Under the pieces are notes generated by a model that did not search any database, was not told the origin of the DNA, and worked only from the letters and a program-made list of their open reading frames with translations. The translations under genes and the position numbers were made by a program. From NCBI RefSeq assembly GCF_030687715.1, contig NZ_CP117445.1:3709501-3773500 (forward strand): DNA of 64,000 nucleotides. Direction: 5' to 3'. Below are positions 1 to 10,694 of this stretch, piece after piece. Source of the stretch: Pseudomonas sp. FP2196 (GTDB taxonomy: Bacteria; Pseudomonadota; Gammaproteobacteria; Pseudomonadales; Pseudomonadaceae). Position 1 is the stretch's first letter, and every line of letters begins with the position of its first letter.

Positions 1-7
1 CAGTAAC

Positions 8-37
8 TGTGGTGAGGGAGCAGGCTCCCTCACCACA
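8..37. repeat. Perfect palindrome, REP-like or terminator hairpin
   Basis: Two 14-base arms (TGTGGTGAGGGAGC and its complement) are separated by two bases, just beyond the 3' end of the TauE/SafE gene. It could end transcription of that operon or be a compact REP relative. No long T run follows on either strand, so the terminator reading is an inference. Confidence 0.6.
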
Positions 38-46
38 AGGTTAACC

Positions 47-847
47 TCACGCCCGCAACAACATATACCCCGCCACCACCAGACACACGCTGGCAAACCC
101 CACCTGCAACGCCCGCGCCGGCACCCGTGCGCACAGCTTGCGACCGATGATCATGCCGACGACGCTGGCAACAATGAACGCGGCGCCCTGACTGTCGATC
201 CGCACCCCGGCATGAAACGCGCCGATCACCCCGATCGCGGAAATCAGACTGATCACCATCAGCGACGTGGCAACGATGCCGCGCATTTGCACGTCGGTCA
301 GTTGCTTGAACGCCGGCACGATCAGGAAACCACCGCCGACACCGAGCAGTCCGGATACCACACCGGTGACCGCGCCCAAGGCTGCCAGAGTCGCGGTGCA
401 TTTGGCGGTCCAGTCGAAACGCCCGGTCTCTGCATCGAGCATGCAGTTCTTCTGCCCCCAACTGGCGTGACCGTGGTCACTCGGGCCTTGCGCCTGACGC
501 TCACGCCGCAGCATGCGCCAGGCAACCATGACCATAAGCAGGCTGAACAGCATCATCAGGATCTTCTCGGGCAACTGATGCGCGAAGTAGATCCCCAGCG
601 GTGAAAACACTGCACCGAGTGCCGCAATCAACAACGCCGCGCGATAACGCACCAAACCATGGCGCAAGCCATCGATGGCCCCGACCGCCGCGGCACTGCC
701 CACCGCAAACAACGCCACCGGCGCTGCCTGGGTCATCGTCCAGCCCAGCCCGAGCACCAGCGCCGGCACCGCGAGAATCCCGCCGCCGGCCCCGGTCAAG
801 CCGAGAACCAGTCCCATCACCACACCAAACAGGCTTGCCAGCAACAT
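47..847 (-). CDS. TauE/SafE family sulfite/sulfonate exporter-like membrane protein
   Basis: A 266-residue hydrophobic protein with about seven or eight membrane segments. It has the glycine-rich repeated motif of TauE/SafE permeases twice (GLVLGLTGAGGGILAVPAL near the N-terminus and GVVSGLLGVGGGFLIVPAF near residue 160), reflecting the family's internal duplication. It is the last gene of the unit bigR-like regulator, sulfide:quinone oxidoreductase, exporter, beginning 9 bases after the oxidoreductase stop. In known BigR-type operons an exporter of this family is thought to remove sulfite formed by persulfide oxidation; that role is inferred here from context. Start at an ATG; no strong Shine-Dalgarno is visible, consistent with translational coupling. 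Confidence 0.88.
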   Translation of the reverse strand: MLLASLFGVVMGLVLGLTGAGGGILAVPALVLGLGWTMTQAAPVALFAVGSAAAVGAIDGLRHGLVRYRAALLIAALGAVFSPLGIYFAHQLPEKILMMLFSLLMVMVAWRMLRRERQAQGPSDHGHASWGQKNCMLDAETGRFDWTAKCTATLAALGAVTGVVSGLLGVGGGFLIVPAFKQLTDVQMRGIVATSLMVISLISAIGVIGAFHAGVRIDSQGAAFIVASVVGMIIGRKLCARVPARALQVGFASVCLVVAGYMLLRA

Positions 848-856
848 AGGGTTTTC

Positions 857-2101
857 TCAGTCGACCTTGGACAGACTTGTCAGCCACTCGCGGCCCTTGA
901 GCATGCCGTTCCAGTAGAACCACGGCAGCAACGTCGCCTTGAGCAACCATGCCGAGCGGCGCGGTACGGTCGGGTCCAGCGGAAAGGTCGGCAGCAATTT
1001 GCCGGCATAGCCAAACTCGGCGAGGATCACCTTGCCCTTTTCTACCGTCAGCGGGCAGGAACCGTAGCCGTCGTACTTCAGCGGCAACGGCTGCTGCTTG
1101 CGCAGGGCCAGCAGGTTCTCCGCCACCACGACGATTTGCTTGCGCACGGCCGCCGCGGTTTTCGCATTGCTGGTGCCACAGATATCGCCAAGCGCAAACA
1201 CCTGCGGATAACGCGGATGTTGCAGGCTGTGCGGATTGACTTCGCACCAGCCGGCAGCGTCGGCCAAAGGGCTTTGCGCGATGAAATCCGGCGAGACCTG
1301 CGGCGGCACGACGTGCAGCAGGTCAAAGGTTTTCGCTTGTTGGCTGACGTTGCCGTCGGCGTCCTTGACCTCGAACCACGCAGTTTTCGCCGGGCCGTCG
1401 ACCTTGACCAGATTCGAGTTGAAGGCCAATCGCGCGTTGTATTTTTCGATGTATTTCATCAGTGGCGGGACGAATGTCGCCACGCCGAACAGCGCAGCAC
1501 CGGCCAGGTTGAACTCGACCTCGACCTTGTTCAACACGCCGCTTTTGCGCCAGTAATCGCAGGACAGATACAGCGCTTTTTGCGGCGCGCCGGCGCATTT
1601 GATCGGCATCGCCGGTTGGGTGAACAGTGCCTTGCCACCGCGCAGTTTCTGCACCTGATCCCAAGTGTATTGCGCGTGCTGATAGCTATAGTTGGAGGTG
1701 ACGCCGTGCTGGCCGAGGCTTTCCTGCAAGCCTTCGATTTTCTCCCAGGCCAGGCGCAGGCCGGGACAGACGATCAGGTTTTGGTAGCTGACGGTGCGCT
1801 GATCGTTGAGAGTGAGTTGGCGATTGTCGGGATCGATTGCGGTCACCGCGGCCTGAATCCAGGTGGCCTGACGCGGCATCACTTTGCTCATCGGCCTTAC
1901 GGTGTCTTTGACGTCGTAAGCGCCCCCGCCGACCAGCGTCCACGCCGGTTGATAATAGTGCTGGGCACTGGGTTCGATCACGGTGATCTTCAAGTGCGGA
2001 TCGCGCTTGAGCAGACTGGCGACGAAGCCGATGCCGGCAGTGCCACCGCCGATGACCACGATATCTGCACTGATGGATGGGCCCCAGTGTTGATCGTTCA
2101 T
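857..2101 (-). CDS. Sulfide:quinone oxidoreductase-like flavoprotein (type II)
   Basis: A 414-residue FAD/NAD(P)-fold protein. The dinucleotide-binding motif VVIGGGTAGIGFVA lies at the N-terminus and a second FAD contact, FALGDICGTSNAKTAAAV, near residue 310. The segment MPIKCAGAPQK carries the cysteine and lysine pattern typical of type II sulfide:quinone oxidoreductases, which oxidise sulfide to persulfide and pass electrons to quinone. The start beginning MNDQHW is preferred because upstream codons run into REP sequence. It lies between the BigR-like regulator and the TauE/SafE gene, facing away from the persulfide dioxygenase-like gene, which makes a sulfide-detoxification role likely. 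Substrate is inferred from family and context. Confidence 0.85.
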   Translation of the reverse strand: MNDQHWGPSISADIVVIGGGTAGIGFVASLLKRDPHLKITVIEPSAQHYYQPAWTLVGGGAYDVKDTVRPMSKVMPRQATWIQAAVTAIDPDNRQLTLNDQRTVSYQNLIVCPGLRLAWEKIEGLQESLGQHGVTSNYSYQHAQYTWDQVQKLRGGKALFTQPAMPIKCAGAPQKALYLSCDYWRKSGVLNKVEVEFNLAGAALFGVATFVPPLMKYIEKYNARLAFNSNLVKVDGPAKTAWFEVKDADGNVSQQAKTFDLLHVVPPQVSPDFIAQSPLADAAGWCEVNPHSLQHPRYPQVFALGDICGTSNAKTAAAVRKQIVVVAENLLALRKQQPLPLKYDGYGSCPLTVEKGKVILAEFGYAGKLLPTFPLDPTVPRRSAWLLKATLLPWFYWNGMLKGREWLTSLSKVD

Positions 2102-2155
2102 TGCTTGTTCCTTATGGCTGCACGCAAGGATTTTCGGCCATAACACAAATCCCAA

Positions 2156-2246
2156 TGTGGGAGCGAGCCTGCTCGCGAAGGCGGACTATCAGTCGAATAA
2201 AGTATTGACTGAACCGCCGCTTTCGCGAACAGGCTCGCTCCCACAG
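2156..2246. repeat. REP doublet, family B (GTGGGAGCGAGCCTGCTCGCG)
   Basis: Two inverted REP arms, one GTGGGAGCGAGCCTGCTCGCGAA and one its diverged complement, flank about 45 bases of spacer. It separates the ArsR-type regulator from the oxidoreductase on the same strand and may act as an mRNA-stabilising or attenuating hairpin in that transcript. Confidence 0.85.
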
Positions 2247-2269
2247 GGTTGATGTGTTCTGGCAGGCAT

Positions 2270-2611
2270 TTATTGGTGACCGAGGCTTTTGAGTACTGCC
2301 CCACAGTAGAGTCCGGACAGGGTTTTCATTACCTGGATGACTTCAGGACTGGCCAGGCCGTAAAAAATGTACTTGCCTTCACGACGGGTCGCGACAAGCC
2401 CTTCATCGCGCAAGATGCCCAATTGCTGGGACAGCGTCGGCTGACGCACGCCGGTCATTTTCTCCAGCTCGCCAACGTTGCGTTCGCCCTGGGTCAACTG
2501 GCACAGGATCAACAGACGATCCTCATTGGCCATGGCCTTCAGCAGCGCACAGGCCTTGGAGGCCGAGGCGCGTAATTGGGCGACTTCACATTCGGTCAGA
2601 CTGGATTGCAT
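2270..2611 (-). CDS. bigR: BigR/SqrR-like persulfide-responsive ArsR repressor
   Basis: A 113-residue ArsR/SmtB winged helix protein, the usual length. The recognition helix segment is TGVRQPTLSQQLGILRDEGL (residues 53-72), followed by a beta wing ending near Tyr84. Cys37 (ILCQL) and Cys103 (LYCGAV) sit 66 residues apart, the spacing of the two redox cysteines that form a disulfide or polysulfide link in BigR and SqrR. The ArsR metal-binding ELCVCDL motif is absent. It is divergent from the persulfide dioxygenase-like gene and upstream of the sulfide:quinone oxidoreductase and exporter, so it most likely represses both sides until reactive sulfur accumulates. The symbol is by family analogy. 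Confidence 0.85.
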   Translation of the reverse strand: MQSSLTECEVAQLRASASKACALLKAMANEDRLLILCQLTQGERNVGELEKMTGVRQPTLSQQLGILRDEGLVATRREGKYIFYGLASPEVIQVMKTLSGLYCGAVLKSLGHQ

Positions 2612-2648
2612 TTGCAGGATGCCTTCAACGTCACTTAAGCTGCGAACA

Positions 2649-2664
2649 TTATGTTTTTACATAA
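2649..2664. promoter_or_regulatory. Dyad operator candidate between bigR-like and MBL genes
   Basis: TTATGT-TTTT-ACATAA is a perfect 6+6 inverted repeat with a 4-base spacer. It lies 38 bases upstream of the regulator start and 38 bases upstream of the MBL start. Placement and AT-rich symmetry fit an ArsR-family operator serving both divergent promoters. Binding itself is inferred. Confidence 0.6.
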
Positions 2665-2701
2665 AGTGTTGCAACCGACTTTTCTTCCCCTGCACAGGTT
2701 C

Positions 2702-3571
2702 ATGTCCATGCCCGCGCTGATTGAAGCTTTCCTCGACCCCGCCTCCTCGACCTACAGCTACGTGGTCTATGAAGCAGACGGCGGACAATGCGCAATCGTC
2801 GATCCGGTGCTCGATTACGACGGCGCCGCCGGCCGCACCGGCACGGCCCAGGCCGACAAGCTCATCGCCTTCGTCCGCGCGCACAACCTGCAAGTGCAAT
2901 GGCTGCTGGAAACCCACGCCCACGCCGATCACTTGTCCGCCGCACCGTATCTGCGCCGGGAACTGGGCGGCAAGATCGCCATTGGCGAGTCGATCAGCAA
3001 AGTGCAAAACGTGTTCAAGGCATTGTTCAATCTGGAGCCGGAGTTTTGCGTCGATGGCTCGCAGTTCGATCACCTGTTCGCGCCGAACGAGTCGTTCATG
3101 ATCGGCAACCTCAAGGCCACCGCGCTGCACGTGCCTGGCCACACCCCGGCGGACATGGCCTATTTGATCGACGGCGAACAGATCCTGGTCGGCGATACGT
3201 TGTTCATGCCTGACGTCGGCACCGCGCGCTGCGACTTCCCCGGTGGCAACGCTCATCAACTGTTCAACTCGATCAAGAAACTGCTGGCCTTCCCGGCCGG
3301 CGTGAAGCTCTACGTGTGCCACGATTACCCGCCGGAGGGGCGTGAGTCGCAGTGCCAGAGTACTGTCGGTGAGCAGCGCAAAAGTAACATTCACGTGCAT
3401 GACGGCATCGACGAGGCGGCGTTTGTCGAGATGCGCACAAAACGCGATGCCGGATTGGGAATGCCGACACTGTTGTTGCCGGCGATACAGGTGAATGTTC
3501 GGGCGGGGAATTTGCCGGCGGCCGAGGATAACGGCGTGGTCTACCTGAAGATCCCGATCAACAAGCTTTAA
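2702..3571 (+). CDS. MBL-fold persulfide dioxygenase-like protein (Blh/ETHE1-like)
   Basis: A 289-residue metallo-beta-lactamase fold protein. The metal motif is THAHADHLSAA (HxHxDH), with later ligands in VPGHTPADM and VGDTLFMPDVGTARCDFPGG and a final YVCHDYPP. That layout matches ETHE1-type mononuclear-iron persulfide dioxygenases and the Blh protein of BigR operons. No rhodanese or DUF442 fusion is present. An upstream in-frame ATG at 2651 falls inside the dyad operator, so translation more likely begins at 2702 (MSMPALIEAF) or 2708. The enzyme would oxidise glutathione persulfide made downstream of the sulfide:quinone oxidoreductase, giving sulfite for the TauE/SafE exporter. Confidence 0.85.
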   Translation: MSMPALIEAFLDPASSTYSYVVYEADGGQCAIVDPVLDYDGAAGRTGTAQADKLIAFVRAHNLQVQWLLETHAHADHLSAAPYLRRELGGKIAIGESISKVQNVFKALFNLEPEFCVDGSQFDHLFAPNESFMIGNLKATALHVPGHTPADMAYLIDGEQILVGDTLFMPDVGTARCDFPGGNAHQLFNSIKKLLAFPAGVKLYVCHDYPPEGRESQCQSTVGEQRKSNIHVHDGIDEAAFVEMRTKRDAGLGMPTLLLPAIQVNVRAGNLPAAEDNGVVYLKIPINKL

Positions 3572-3575
3572 CGTC

Positions 3576-3655
3576 AAGATCGCAGCCTGCGGCAGCTCCT
3601 TGGAGAAATGCGAATCCAATGCAGGAGCTGCCGCAGGCTGCGATCTTTTGATCTT
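3576..3655. repeat. REPIN, family A (GGAGCTGCCGCAGGCTGCGATC)
   Basis: Two inverted REP arms (AAGATCGCAGCCTGCGGCAG and its complement) with a loop of about 30 bases fill the whole gap between two convergent genes. The right end abuts the bkdR stop codon. It may serve as a bidirectional transcript end. Confidence 0.9.
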
Positions 3656-4143
3656 CACGCCCCCAGCGTCAACCCATTTGCCGGCAACGGCAACGCTGTC
3701 TTATAGCGCACCTGCTTGAGTGCAAAGCTCGACCGGATATTCGCCACCCCCGGCACCTTGGTCAGAAAGTCCATCATGAAGCGCTCCAGCGACTGAATGG
3801 TCGGCACCAGCACCCGGATCAGATAGTCCGGGTCGCCGGCCATCAGGTAGCACTCCATCACCTCGGGGCGATCGGAAATCGCTTCCTCGAAATGCTGCAA
3901 TGCCTCCTCGACCTGTTTCTCAAGGCTCACGTGAATGAACACATTCACATGCAGCCCCAGCAGATCGGCGTCCAGCAGGGTCACCTGTTCGCGAATCAGG
4001 CCTAATTCTTCCATCGCCTTGACCCGGTTGAAGCACGGCGTTGGCGACAGATTCACCGAGCGTGCAAGGTCAGCGTTGGTGATGCGCGCATTCTCCTGAA
4101 GGCTGTTGAGAATGCCGATGTCGGTACGGTCCAGTTTGCGCAT
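3655..4143 (-). CDS. bkdR: BkdR, Lrp/AsnC-type activator of the bkd operon
   Basis: A 162-residue Lrp/AsnC protein with an N-terminal helix-turn-helix (residues about 8-50, including [20 protein letters not shown]) and a C-terminal RAM ligand-binding domain ([17 protein letters not shown]). It is divergent from bkdA1, the arrangement in Pseudomonas putida, where BkdR binds the intergenic region and activates branched-chain keto acid dehydrogenase expression with L-branched-chain amino acids as effectors. The C-terminal extension beyond the RAM core is typical of this subgroup. The ATG has an AGGTGG-like ribosome site. Confidence 0.93.
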   Translation of the reverse strand: MRKLDRTDIGILNSLQENARITNADLARSVNLSPTPCFNRVKAMEELGLIREQVTLLDADLLGLHVNVFIHVSLEKQVEEALQHFEEAISDRPEVMECYLMAGDPDYLIRVLVPTIQSLERFMMDFLTKVPGVANIRSSFALKQVRYKTALPLPANGLTLGA

Positions 4144-5564
<1,421 letters not shown>

Positions 5565-5565
5565 C

Positions 5566-6624
5566 ATGAACGATCACAACAACAATATTCAGTTGGAAAC
5601 CGCCATGACCACGACCACCATGACCATGATCCAGGCTCTGCGCTCGGCCATGGATGTGATGCTTGAGCGTGACGACAATGTGGTGGTGTTCGGTCAGGAC
5701 GTCGGTTATTTCGGCGGCGTGTTCCGTTGCACCGAGGGCTTGCAGACCAAGTACGGCGCTTCCCGGGTGTTCGATGCTCCTATCTCCGAGAGCGGCATCG
5801 TCGGCGTTGCCGTCGGCATGGGCGCTTACGGTCTGCGTCCGGTGGCTGAAATCCAGTTCGCCGACTACGTCTACCCGGCCTCCGACCAGATCATTTCCGA
5901 AGCCGCGCGCCTGCGTTATCGCTCGGCCGGCGAGTTCACCGCCCCGATGACCCTGCGCATGCCTTGCGGCGGTGGTATCTACGGAGGCCAGACCCACAGC
6001 CAGAGCATCGAGGCGATGTTCACCCAGGTCTGCGGTTTGCGCACGGTCATGCCGTCCAACCCGTATGACGCCAAAGGCCTGCTGATCGCGTCCATCGAAA
6101 ACGATGACCCGGTGATTTTTCTGGAGCCGAAACGCCTGTACAACGGCCCGTTCGATGGCCACCACGATCGCCCGGTAACCCCGTGGTCGAAGCACCCGCA
6201 AGCCCAGGTTCCGGACGGCTACTACACCGTGCCGCTGGACGTCGCCGCGATCACCCGTCCGGGCAAGGACGTGACCGTGCTGACCTATGGCACCACCGTT
6301 TACGTGTCGCAAGTGGCGGCTGAAGAAAGCGGCGTCGACGCCGAAGTCATCGACCTGCGCAGCCTGTGGCCGCTGGACCTGGAAACCATCGTCAAATCCG
6401 TGAAGAAAACCGGTCGCTGCGTGGTGGTCCACGAAGCCACTCGCACCTGCGGTTTCGGCGCCGAACTGGTATCGCTGGTGCAAGAGCATTGCTTCCATCA
6501 CCTGGAAGCGCCGATCGAGCGCGTCACCGGTTGGGACACCCCCTACCCGCACGCGCAAGAGTGGGCGTATTTCCCTGGGCCGTCCCGAGTGGGCGCGGCG
6601 TTGAAACGGGTCATGGAGGTCTGA
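5566..6624 (+). CDS. bkdA2: Branched-chain 2-oxoacid dehydrogenase E1 beta subunit
   Basis: A 352-residue transketolase-type pyrimidine-binding subunit that pairs with BkdA1. The N-terminal ALRSAMDVMLERDDNVVVFG and the ESGIVGVAVGMGAYGLRPV segment are typical of E1 beta subunits, and the C-terminal transketolase domain holds VTVLTYGTTVYV. Its ATG lies one base after the bkdA1 stop, indicating translational coupling. An internal ATG about 13 codons downstream could be an alternative start, because the first residues (MNDHNNNIQ) are polar and may be an extension. Confidence 0.95.
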   Translation: MNDHNNNIQLETAMTTTTMTMIQALRSAMDVMLERDDNVVVFGQDVGYFGGVFRCTEGLQTKYGASRVFDAPISESGIVGVAVGMGAYGLRPVAEIQFADYVYPASDQIISEAARLRYRSAGEFTAPMTLRMPCGGGIYGGQTHSQSIEAMFTQVCGLRTVMPSNPYDAKGLLIASIENDDPVIFLEPKRLYNGPFDGHHDRPVTPWSKHPQAQVPDGYYTVPLDVAAITRPGKDVTVLTYGTTVYVSQVAAEESGVDAEVIDLRSLWPLDLETIVKSVKKTGRCVVVHEATRTCGFGAELVSLVQEHCFHHLEAPIERVTGWDTPYPHAQEWAYFPGPSRVGAALKRVMEV

Positions 6625-7896
6625 ATGGGCACGCACGTTATCAAGATGCCGGACATTGGCGAAGGCATCGCAGAAGTAGAACTGTCGCAGTGGCACGTCA
6701 AGGTTGGTGATCTGGTGGTTGAGGATCAGGTGCTGGCGGACGTGATGACCGATAAGGCGATGGTCGATATTCCGTCGCCGGTCCATGGCAAAGTCATTGC
6801 GCTGGGCGGCCAGCCGGGTGAAGTGATGGCGGTTGGCAGTGTGCTGATCAGCATTGAAGTCGAGGGTGCCGGTAACCTGAAAGAGTCTGCCGCGCCAGCG
6901 CCGGTCAAAGAAGCACCTGCGGCGCCGAACGTTGAAGCAATTGTTGAACGTAAACCTGCTCCAGCCGCCTCGCGTCCGGCTACGGTTTGCCAAGGCCCGA
7001 TGGTTGTCCGCGAAGCGGATGAACGCCCACTGGCCTCCCCGGCCGTGCGCAAACATGCGCTTGATCTGGGGATTCAATTGCGTCTGGTGCGCGGTTCCGG
7101 CCCGGCCGGTCGTGTGCTGCACGAAGACCTTGAAGCCTATCTGGCGCAAGGTCAGTCCAACGCTTCAGCACCAGTCGCCGCCGCTTACGCCCAACGTAAC
7201 GACGAAGAACAGATTCAAGTGATCGGCATGCGCCGCAAGATCGCCCAGCGCATGCAGGACGCCACCCAGCGCGCCGCGCACTTCAGCTACGTCGAGGAAA
7301 TCGACGTTACCGCGATTGAAGAGCTGCGCACGCACCTGAATGAAAAACACGGTGCGAGCCGTGGCAAGTTGACCCTGCTGCCGTTCCTCGTGCGCGCTCT
7401 GGTTGTGGCCCTGCGTGACTTCCCGCAAATGAACGCCCGCTATGACGACGAAGCCCAGGTCATCACCCGTCTCGGCGCGGTACACGTCGGCGTCGCCACG
7501 CAAAGCGATGTCGGTTTGATGGTGCCAGTGGTTCGCCACGCCGAGGCGCGCAGCCTGTGGGACAGCGCCGCCGAGATCTCACGTTTGGCCAATGCCGCGC
7601 GCAATGGCAAGGCCAGCCGCGATGAGCTGTCAGGCTCGACTATTACCCTGACCAGCCTCGGTGCGCTGGGCGGCATTGTCAGCACGCCTGTTTTGAACCT
7701 GCCGGAAGTGGCGATCGTCGGCGTGAACAAAATCGTCGAACGCCCGATGGTCGTCAAAGGCCAGGTGGTGATCCGCAAGATGATGAACCTCTCCAGTTCC
7801 TTCGATCACCGCGTGGTCGACGGCATGGACGCGGCGCTCTTTATCCAGGCCATTCGTGGCCTGCTCGAACAACCCGCGACCCTGTTTGTGGAGTGA
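6625..7896 (+). CDS. bkdB: Dihydrolipoyl transacylase E2 of branched-chain oxoacid dehydrogenase
   Basis: A 423-residue E2 core protein. A single N-terminal lipoyl domain carries the lipoylation lysine in [13 protein letters not shown] (Lys44). A Pro/Ala-rich linker leads to a peripheral subunit-binding domain ([20 protein letters not shown], about residues 138-160) and a catalytic acyltransferase domain ending with [12 protein letters not shown], with the active His near residue 395. It transfers branched acyl groups to CoA. The ATG directly follows the bkdA2 stop, so the operon is tightly coupled. Confidence 0.96.
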   Translation: MGTHVIKMPDIGEGIAEVELSQWHVKVGDLVVEDQVLADVMTDKAMVDIPSPVHGKVIALGGQPGEVMAVGSVLISIEVEGAGNLKESAAPAPVKEAPAAPNVEAIVERKPAPAASRPATVCQGPMVVREADERPLASPAVRKHALDLGIQLRLVRGSGPAGRVLHEDLEAYLAQGQSNASAPVAAAYAQRNDEEQIQVIGMRRKIAQRMQDATQRAAHFSYVEEIDVTAIEELRTHLNEKHGASRGKLTLLPFLVRALVVALRDFPQMNARYDDEAQVITRLGAVHVGVATQSDVGLMVPVVRHAEARSLWDSAAEISRLANAARNGKASRDELSGSTITLTSLGALGGIVSTPVLNLPEVAIVGVNKIVERPMVVKGQVVIRKMMNLSSSFDHRVVDGMDAALFIQAIRGLLEQPATLFVE

Positions 7897-7900
7897 TGGA

Positions 7901-9274
7901 ATGCAAACCTTGAACACCACGCTGCTGATCATTGGCGGCGGCCCCGGCGGCTACATCACGGCGATTCGCGCCGGGCAACTGGGCATTCAGACCATTCTGG
8001 TCGAAGGCCAATCGCTGGGTGGCACTTGCTTGAACATCGGCTGCATTCCGTCGAAAGCGCTTATCCACGTGGCTGAGCAATTTCATCAGACCCAGCAGCA
8101 CAACCAGCATTCGGCACTGGGTATCAGCGTTTCGGCGCCGACCCTCGATATCAGCAAAAGCGTCGAGTGGAAGGACGGCATCGTTGATCGCCTGACCACC
8201 GGCGTTGCCGCATTGCTGAAGAAGAACAAGATTCAAGTCATCAACGGCTGGGCCAAAGTCATCGACGGCAAAACCGTGGAAGTCGGCGACACCCGCATCC
8301 AGTGCGAGCACCTGGTGCTTGCCACCGGCTCCACCAGCGTCAATTTGCCGATCCTGCCGATTGGCGGGCCGATCATCTCCTCCACTGAAGCGTTGGCGCC
8401 GAAAAGCGTGCCGAAACGCCTGATCGTGGTTGGTGGTGGTTATATCGGTCTGGAGTTGGGCATTGCTTACCGCAAGCTCGGTGCCGAGGTCAGTGTGGTC
8501 GAGGCGCAGGATCGTATCTTGCCCGCCTATGACGCGGAACTGACCCAACCGGTGCATGACGCATTGAAGCAACTGGGCGTGAAACTGTATCTCAAGCACA
8601 GTGTTTTGGGCTTCGACGGTACATTGCAGGTGCGTGATCCGAACGGCGAAACCCTCGATCTGGAAACCGATCAGGTGCTGGTGGCCGTTGGTCGCAAACC
8701 CAACACACAAGGCTGGAACCTCGAAGCACTGAGTCTGGAAATGAACGGCTCGGCGATCAAGATCGACAACCGTTGCCAGACCAGCATGCGCAATGTCTAT
8801 GCCATCGGCGATCTCAGCGGCGAGCCGATGCTGGCTCACCGCGCCATGGCTCAAGGTGAAATGGTTGCCGAGTTGATCAGCGGCAAGACCCGCGAATTCA
8901 ACCCGACCGCCATCGCAGCCGTGTGCTTTACCGACCCGGAACTGGTGGTAGTCGGCAAGACGCCGGACGAGGCCAAGGCTGCCGGGCTCGACTGCATCGT
9001 TTCCAGTTTCCCGTTTGCCGCCAATGGGCGGGCGATGACGCTGGAATCGAAAAGCGGCTTCGTGCGCGTGGTCGCTCGTCGGGACAACCATGTGATTGTC
9101 GGCTGGCAGGCGGTGGGCGTGGGTGTTTCCGAATTGTCGACAGCGTTCGCGCAAAGCCTGGAAATGGGCGCGCGGCTGGAAGACATCGGCGGCACCATCC
9201 ATGCGCACCCGACCCTGGGTGAAGCGGTGCAGGAAGCGGCGTTGCGTGCTTTGGGGCATGCGTTGCATCTGTAA
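7901..9274 (+). CDS. lpdV: Dihydrolipoamide dehydrogenase E3, LPD-Val type
   Basis: A 457-residue flavin disulfide reductase. It shows the FAD motif [18 protein letters not shown], the redox disulfide [10 protein letters not shown] (CxxxxC), the NAD motif [12 protein letters not shown], and the C-terminal His-Glu pair in [10 protein letters not shown]. It re-oxidises the lipoyl arm of BkdB. The ATG 4 bases after the bkdB stop is chosen; an upstream in-frame ATG lies inside bkdB. Position at the end of the bkd operon identifies it as the valine-specific E3 rather than the pyruvate or oxoglutarate complex enzyme. Confidence 0.95.
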   Translation: MQTLNTTLLIIGGGPGGYITAIRAGQLGIQTILVEGQSLGGTCLNIGCIPSKALIHVAEQFHQTQQHNQHSALGISVSAPTLDISKSVEWKDGIVDRLTTGVAALLKKNKIQVINGWAKVIDGKTVEVGDTRIQCEHLVLATGSTSVNLPILPIGGPIISSTEALAPKSVPKRLIVVGGGYIGLELGIAYRKLGAEVSVVEAQDRILPAYDAELTQPVHDALKQLGVKLYLKHSVLGFDGTLQVRDPNGETLDLETDQVLVAVGRKPNTQGWNLEALSLEMNGSAIKIDNRCQTSMRNVYAIGDLSGEPMLAHRAMAQGEMVAELISGKTREFNPTAIAAVCFTDPELVVVGKTPDEAKAAGLDCIVSSFPFAANGRAMTLESKSGFVRVVARRDNHVIVGWQAVGVGVSELSTAFAQSLEMGARLEDIGGTIHAHPTLGEAVQEAALRALGHALHL

Positions 9275-9307
9275 TTCAGGACTTTTGCGGATGGCCATGA
9301 AGGCCCC

Positions 9308-9373
9308 TTCGCGAGCAGGCTCGCTCCCACATTTGAAATGGGTTCTACCTGTGGGAGCGAGCCTGCTCGCGAA
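9308..9373. repeat. REP doublet, family B
   Basis: Arms TTCGCGAGCAGGCTCGCTCCCAC and its complement flank about 20 bases, just after the bkd operon. No other terminator is visible between lpdV and ilvE, so this hairpin may mark the 3' end of the bkd mRNA. Confidence 0.88.
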
Positions 9374-9517
9374 TTCCTGAGGGCAACACGAATTATCTGT
9401 CTGTCATCCGATAGTCCGGGCTGCGAAACCGCTCAAGAATGAAGTATTGTTGTGCCCATCCAAAAAACGTCAGAAGCCTTGAACCGTTTCGACGGTTGTT
9501 CAGTGATAGAGGGTGTC

Positions 9518-10537
9518 ATGGGTAACGAAAGCATCAATTGGGACAAGCTGGGTTTTGACTACATCAAGACCGACAAGCGCTATCTGTCGTACTTTCGCGA
9601 TGGCGAGTGGGACAAAGGCACCCTGACCGAAGACAACGTGCTGCACATCAGCGAAGGCTCGACTGCCCTTCACTATGGTCAGCAGTGCTTCGAAGGCATG
9701 AAGGCCTATCGTTGCAAGGACGGCTCGATCAACCTGTTCCGCCCGGACCAGAACGCCCTGCGCATGCAACGCAGCTGCGCGCGCCTGCTGATGCCGCTGG
9801 TCGACACCGAGCAGTTCATCGAAGCCTGCAAAGCAGTGGTACGTGCCAACGAGCGCTTCATCCCGCCATACGGCACCGGCGGCGCGCTGTACCTGCGTCC
9901 GTTCGTGATCGGCGTGGGTGACAACATCGGCGTGCGCACCGCCCCCGAGTTCATCTTCTCGATTTTCTGCATTCCGGTTGGCGCCTACTTCAAGGGCGGC
10001 CTGACCCCGCACAATTTCCAGATCTCCAGCTACGACCGCGCCGCCCCACAAGGCACCGGCGCTGCCAAGGTCGGCGGCAACTATGCAGCCAGCCTGATGC
10101 CGGGATCGAAAGCGAAGAAAGCCAACTTCGCTGATGCGATCTACCTGGACCCAATGACCCACACCAAAATCGAGGAGGTCGGTTCGGCCAACTTCTTCGG
10201 GATCACCCACGACAACAAGTTCGTCACCCCGAACTCGCCGTCAGTACTGCCGGGCATCACCCGTCTGTCGCTGATCGAACTGGCGAAATCGCGTCTGGGC
10301 CTGGAAGTGGTTGAAGGCGACGTGCTCATCGACAAACTGTCGGACTTCAAGGAAGCCGGCGCCTGCGGTACTGCTGCGGTGATCACCCCGATCGGCGGCA
10401 TCAGCTACAACGATCATCTGCATGTGTTCCACAGCGAAACCGAAGTCGGCCCGGTTACCCAGCAGCTCTACAAAGAGCTGACCGGTGTGCAGACCGGCGA
10501 CATCGAAGCGCCAGCGGGCTGGATCGTCAAGGTTTGA
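9518..10537 (+). CDS. ilvE: Branched-chain amino acid aminotransferase
   Basis: A 339-residue fold-type IV PLP enzyme of the BCAT type II group (longer than the Escherichia coli IlvE type). The Schiff-base lysine lies in GAAKVGGNYAASL, and the phosphate-binding segments EEVGSANFF and ACGTAAVITPIG are present. It interconverts leucine, isoleucine and valine with their 2-oxo acids and so supplies the bkd complex upstream. The ATG at 9518 follows an AGAGGG ribosome site; the longer upstream frame lacks one. The gene is separated from lpdV by a REP doublet and probably has its own promoter. Confidence 0.93.
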   Translation: MGNESINWDKLGFDYIKTDKRYLSYFRDGEWDKGTLTEDNVLHISEGSTALHYGQQCFEGMKAYRCKDGSINLFRPDQNALRMQRSCARLLMPLVDTEQFIEACKAVVRANERFIPPYGTGGALYLRPFVIGVGDNIGVRTAPEFIFSIFCIPVGAYFKGGLTPHNFQISSYDRAAPQGTGAAKVGGNYAASLMPGSKAKKANFADAIYLDPMTHTKIEEVGSANFFGITHDNKFVTPNSPSVLPGITRLSLIELAKSRLGLEVVEGDVLIDKLSDFKEAGACGTAAVITPIGGISYNDHLHVFHSETEVGPVTQQLYKELTGVQTGDIEAPAGWIVKV

Positions 10538-10558
10538 TCTGACGCTCTCTGAGGTGCG

Positions 10559-10596
10559 AAAGCCCTCCATCGAGCAATTGATGGGGGGCTTTTTTA
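10559..10596 (+). terminator. Rho-independent terminator of ilvE
   Basis: The stem AGCCCTCCATC / GATGGGGGGCT, with an 8-base loop, is followed by a T run, 21 bases after the ilvE stop. Confidence 0.9.
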
Positions 10597-10608
10597 TTTC
10601 TAGCAGAA

Positions 10609-10694
10609 TCAAAAGATCGCAGCCTTCTGCGACTCCTACAGGTGGAAAGCGAAACCCATGCAGGCGCTACCGAAGGCTGCGATCTTTTGATCTT
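10609..10694. repeat. REPIN, family A, diverged arms
   Basis: It is bounded by TCAAAAGATCGCAGCCTTCTGCG and a complementary GAAGGCTGCGATCTTTTGA arm. The inner parts are more diverged than in other copies in the window. It fills the gap between the ilvE terminator and the stop of the convergent DNA-repair partner gene. Confidence 0.85.

Noticed and set aside
2651..2701. ATG at 2651 as start of the MBL persulfide dioxygenase-like gene
   Set aside because: It lies inside the TTATGT-N4-ACATAA dyad and would add 17 residues (FLHKVLQPTFLPLHRF) not expected in the family; ATG at 2702 or 2708 fits better.
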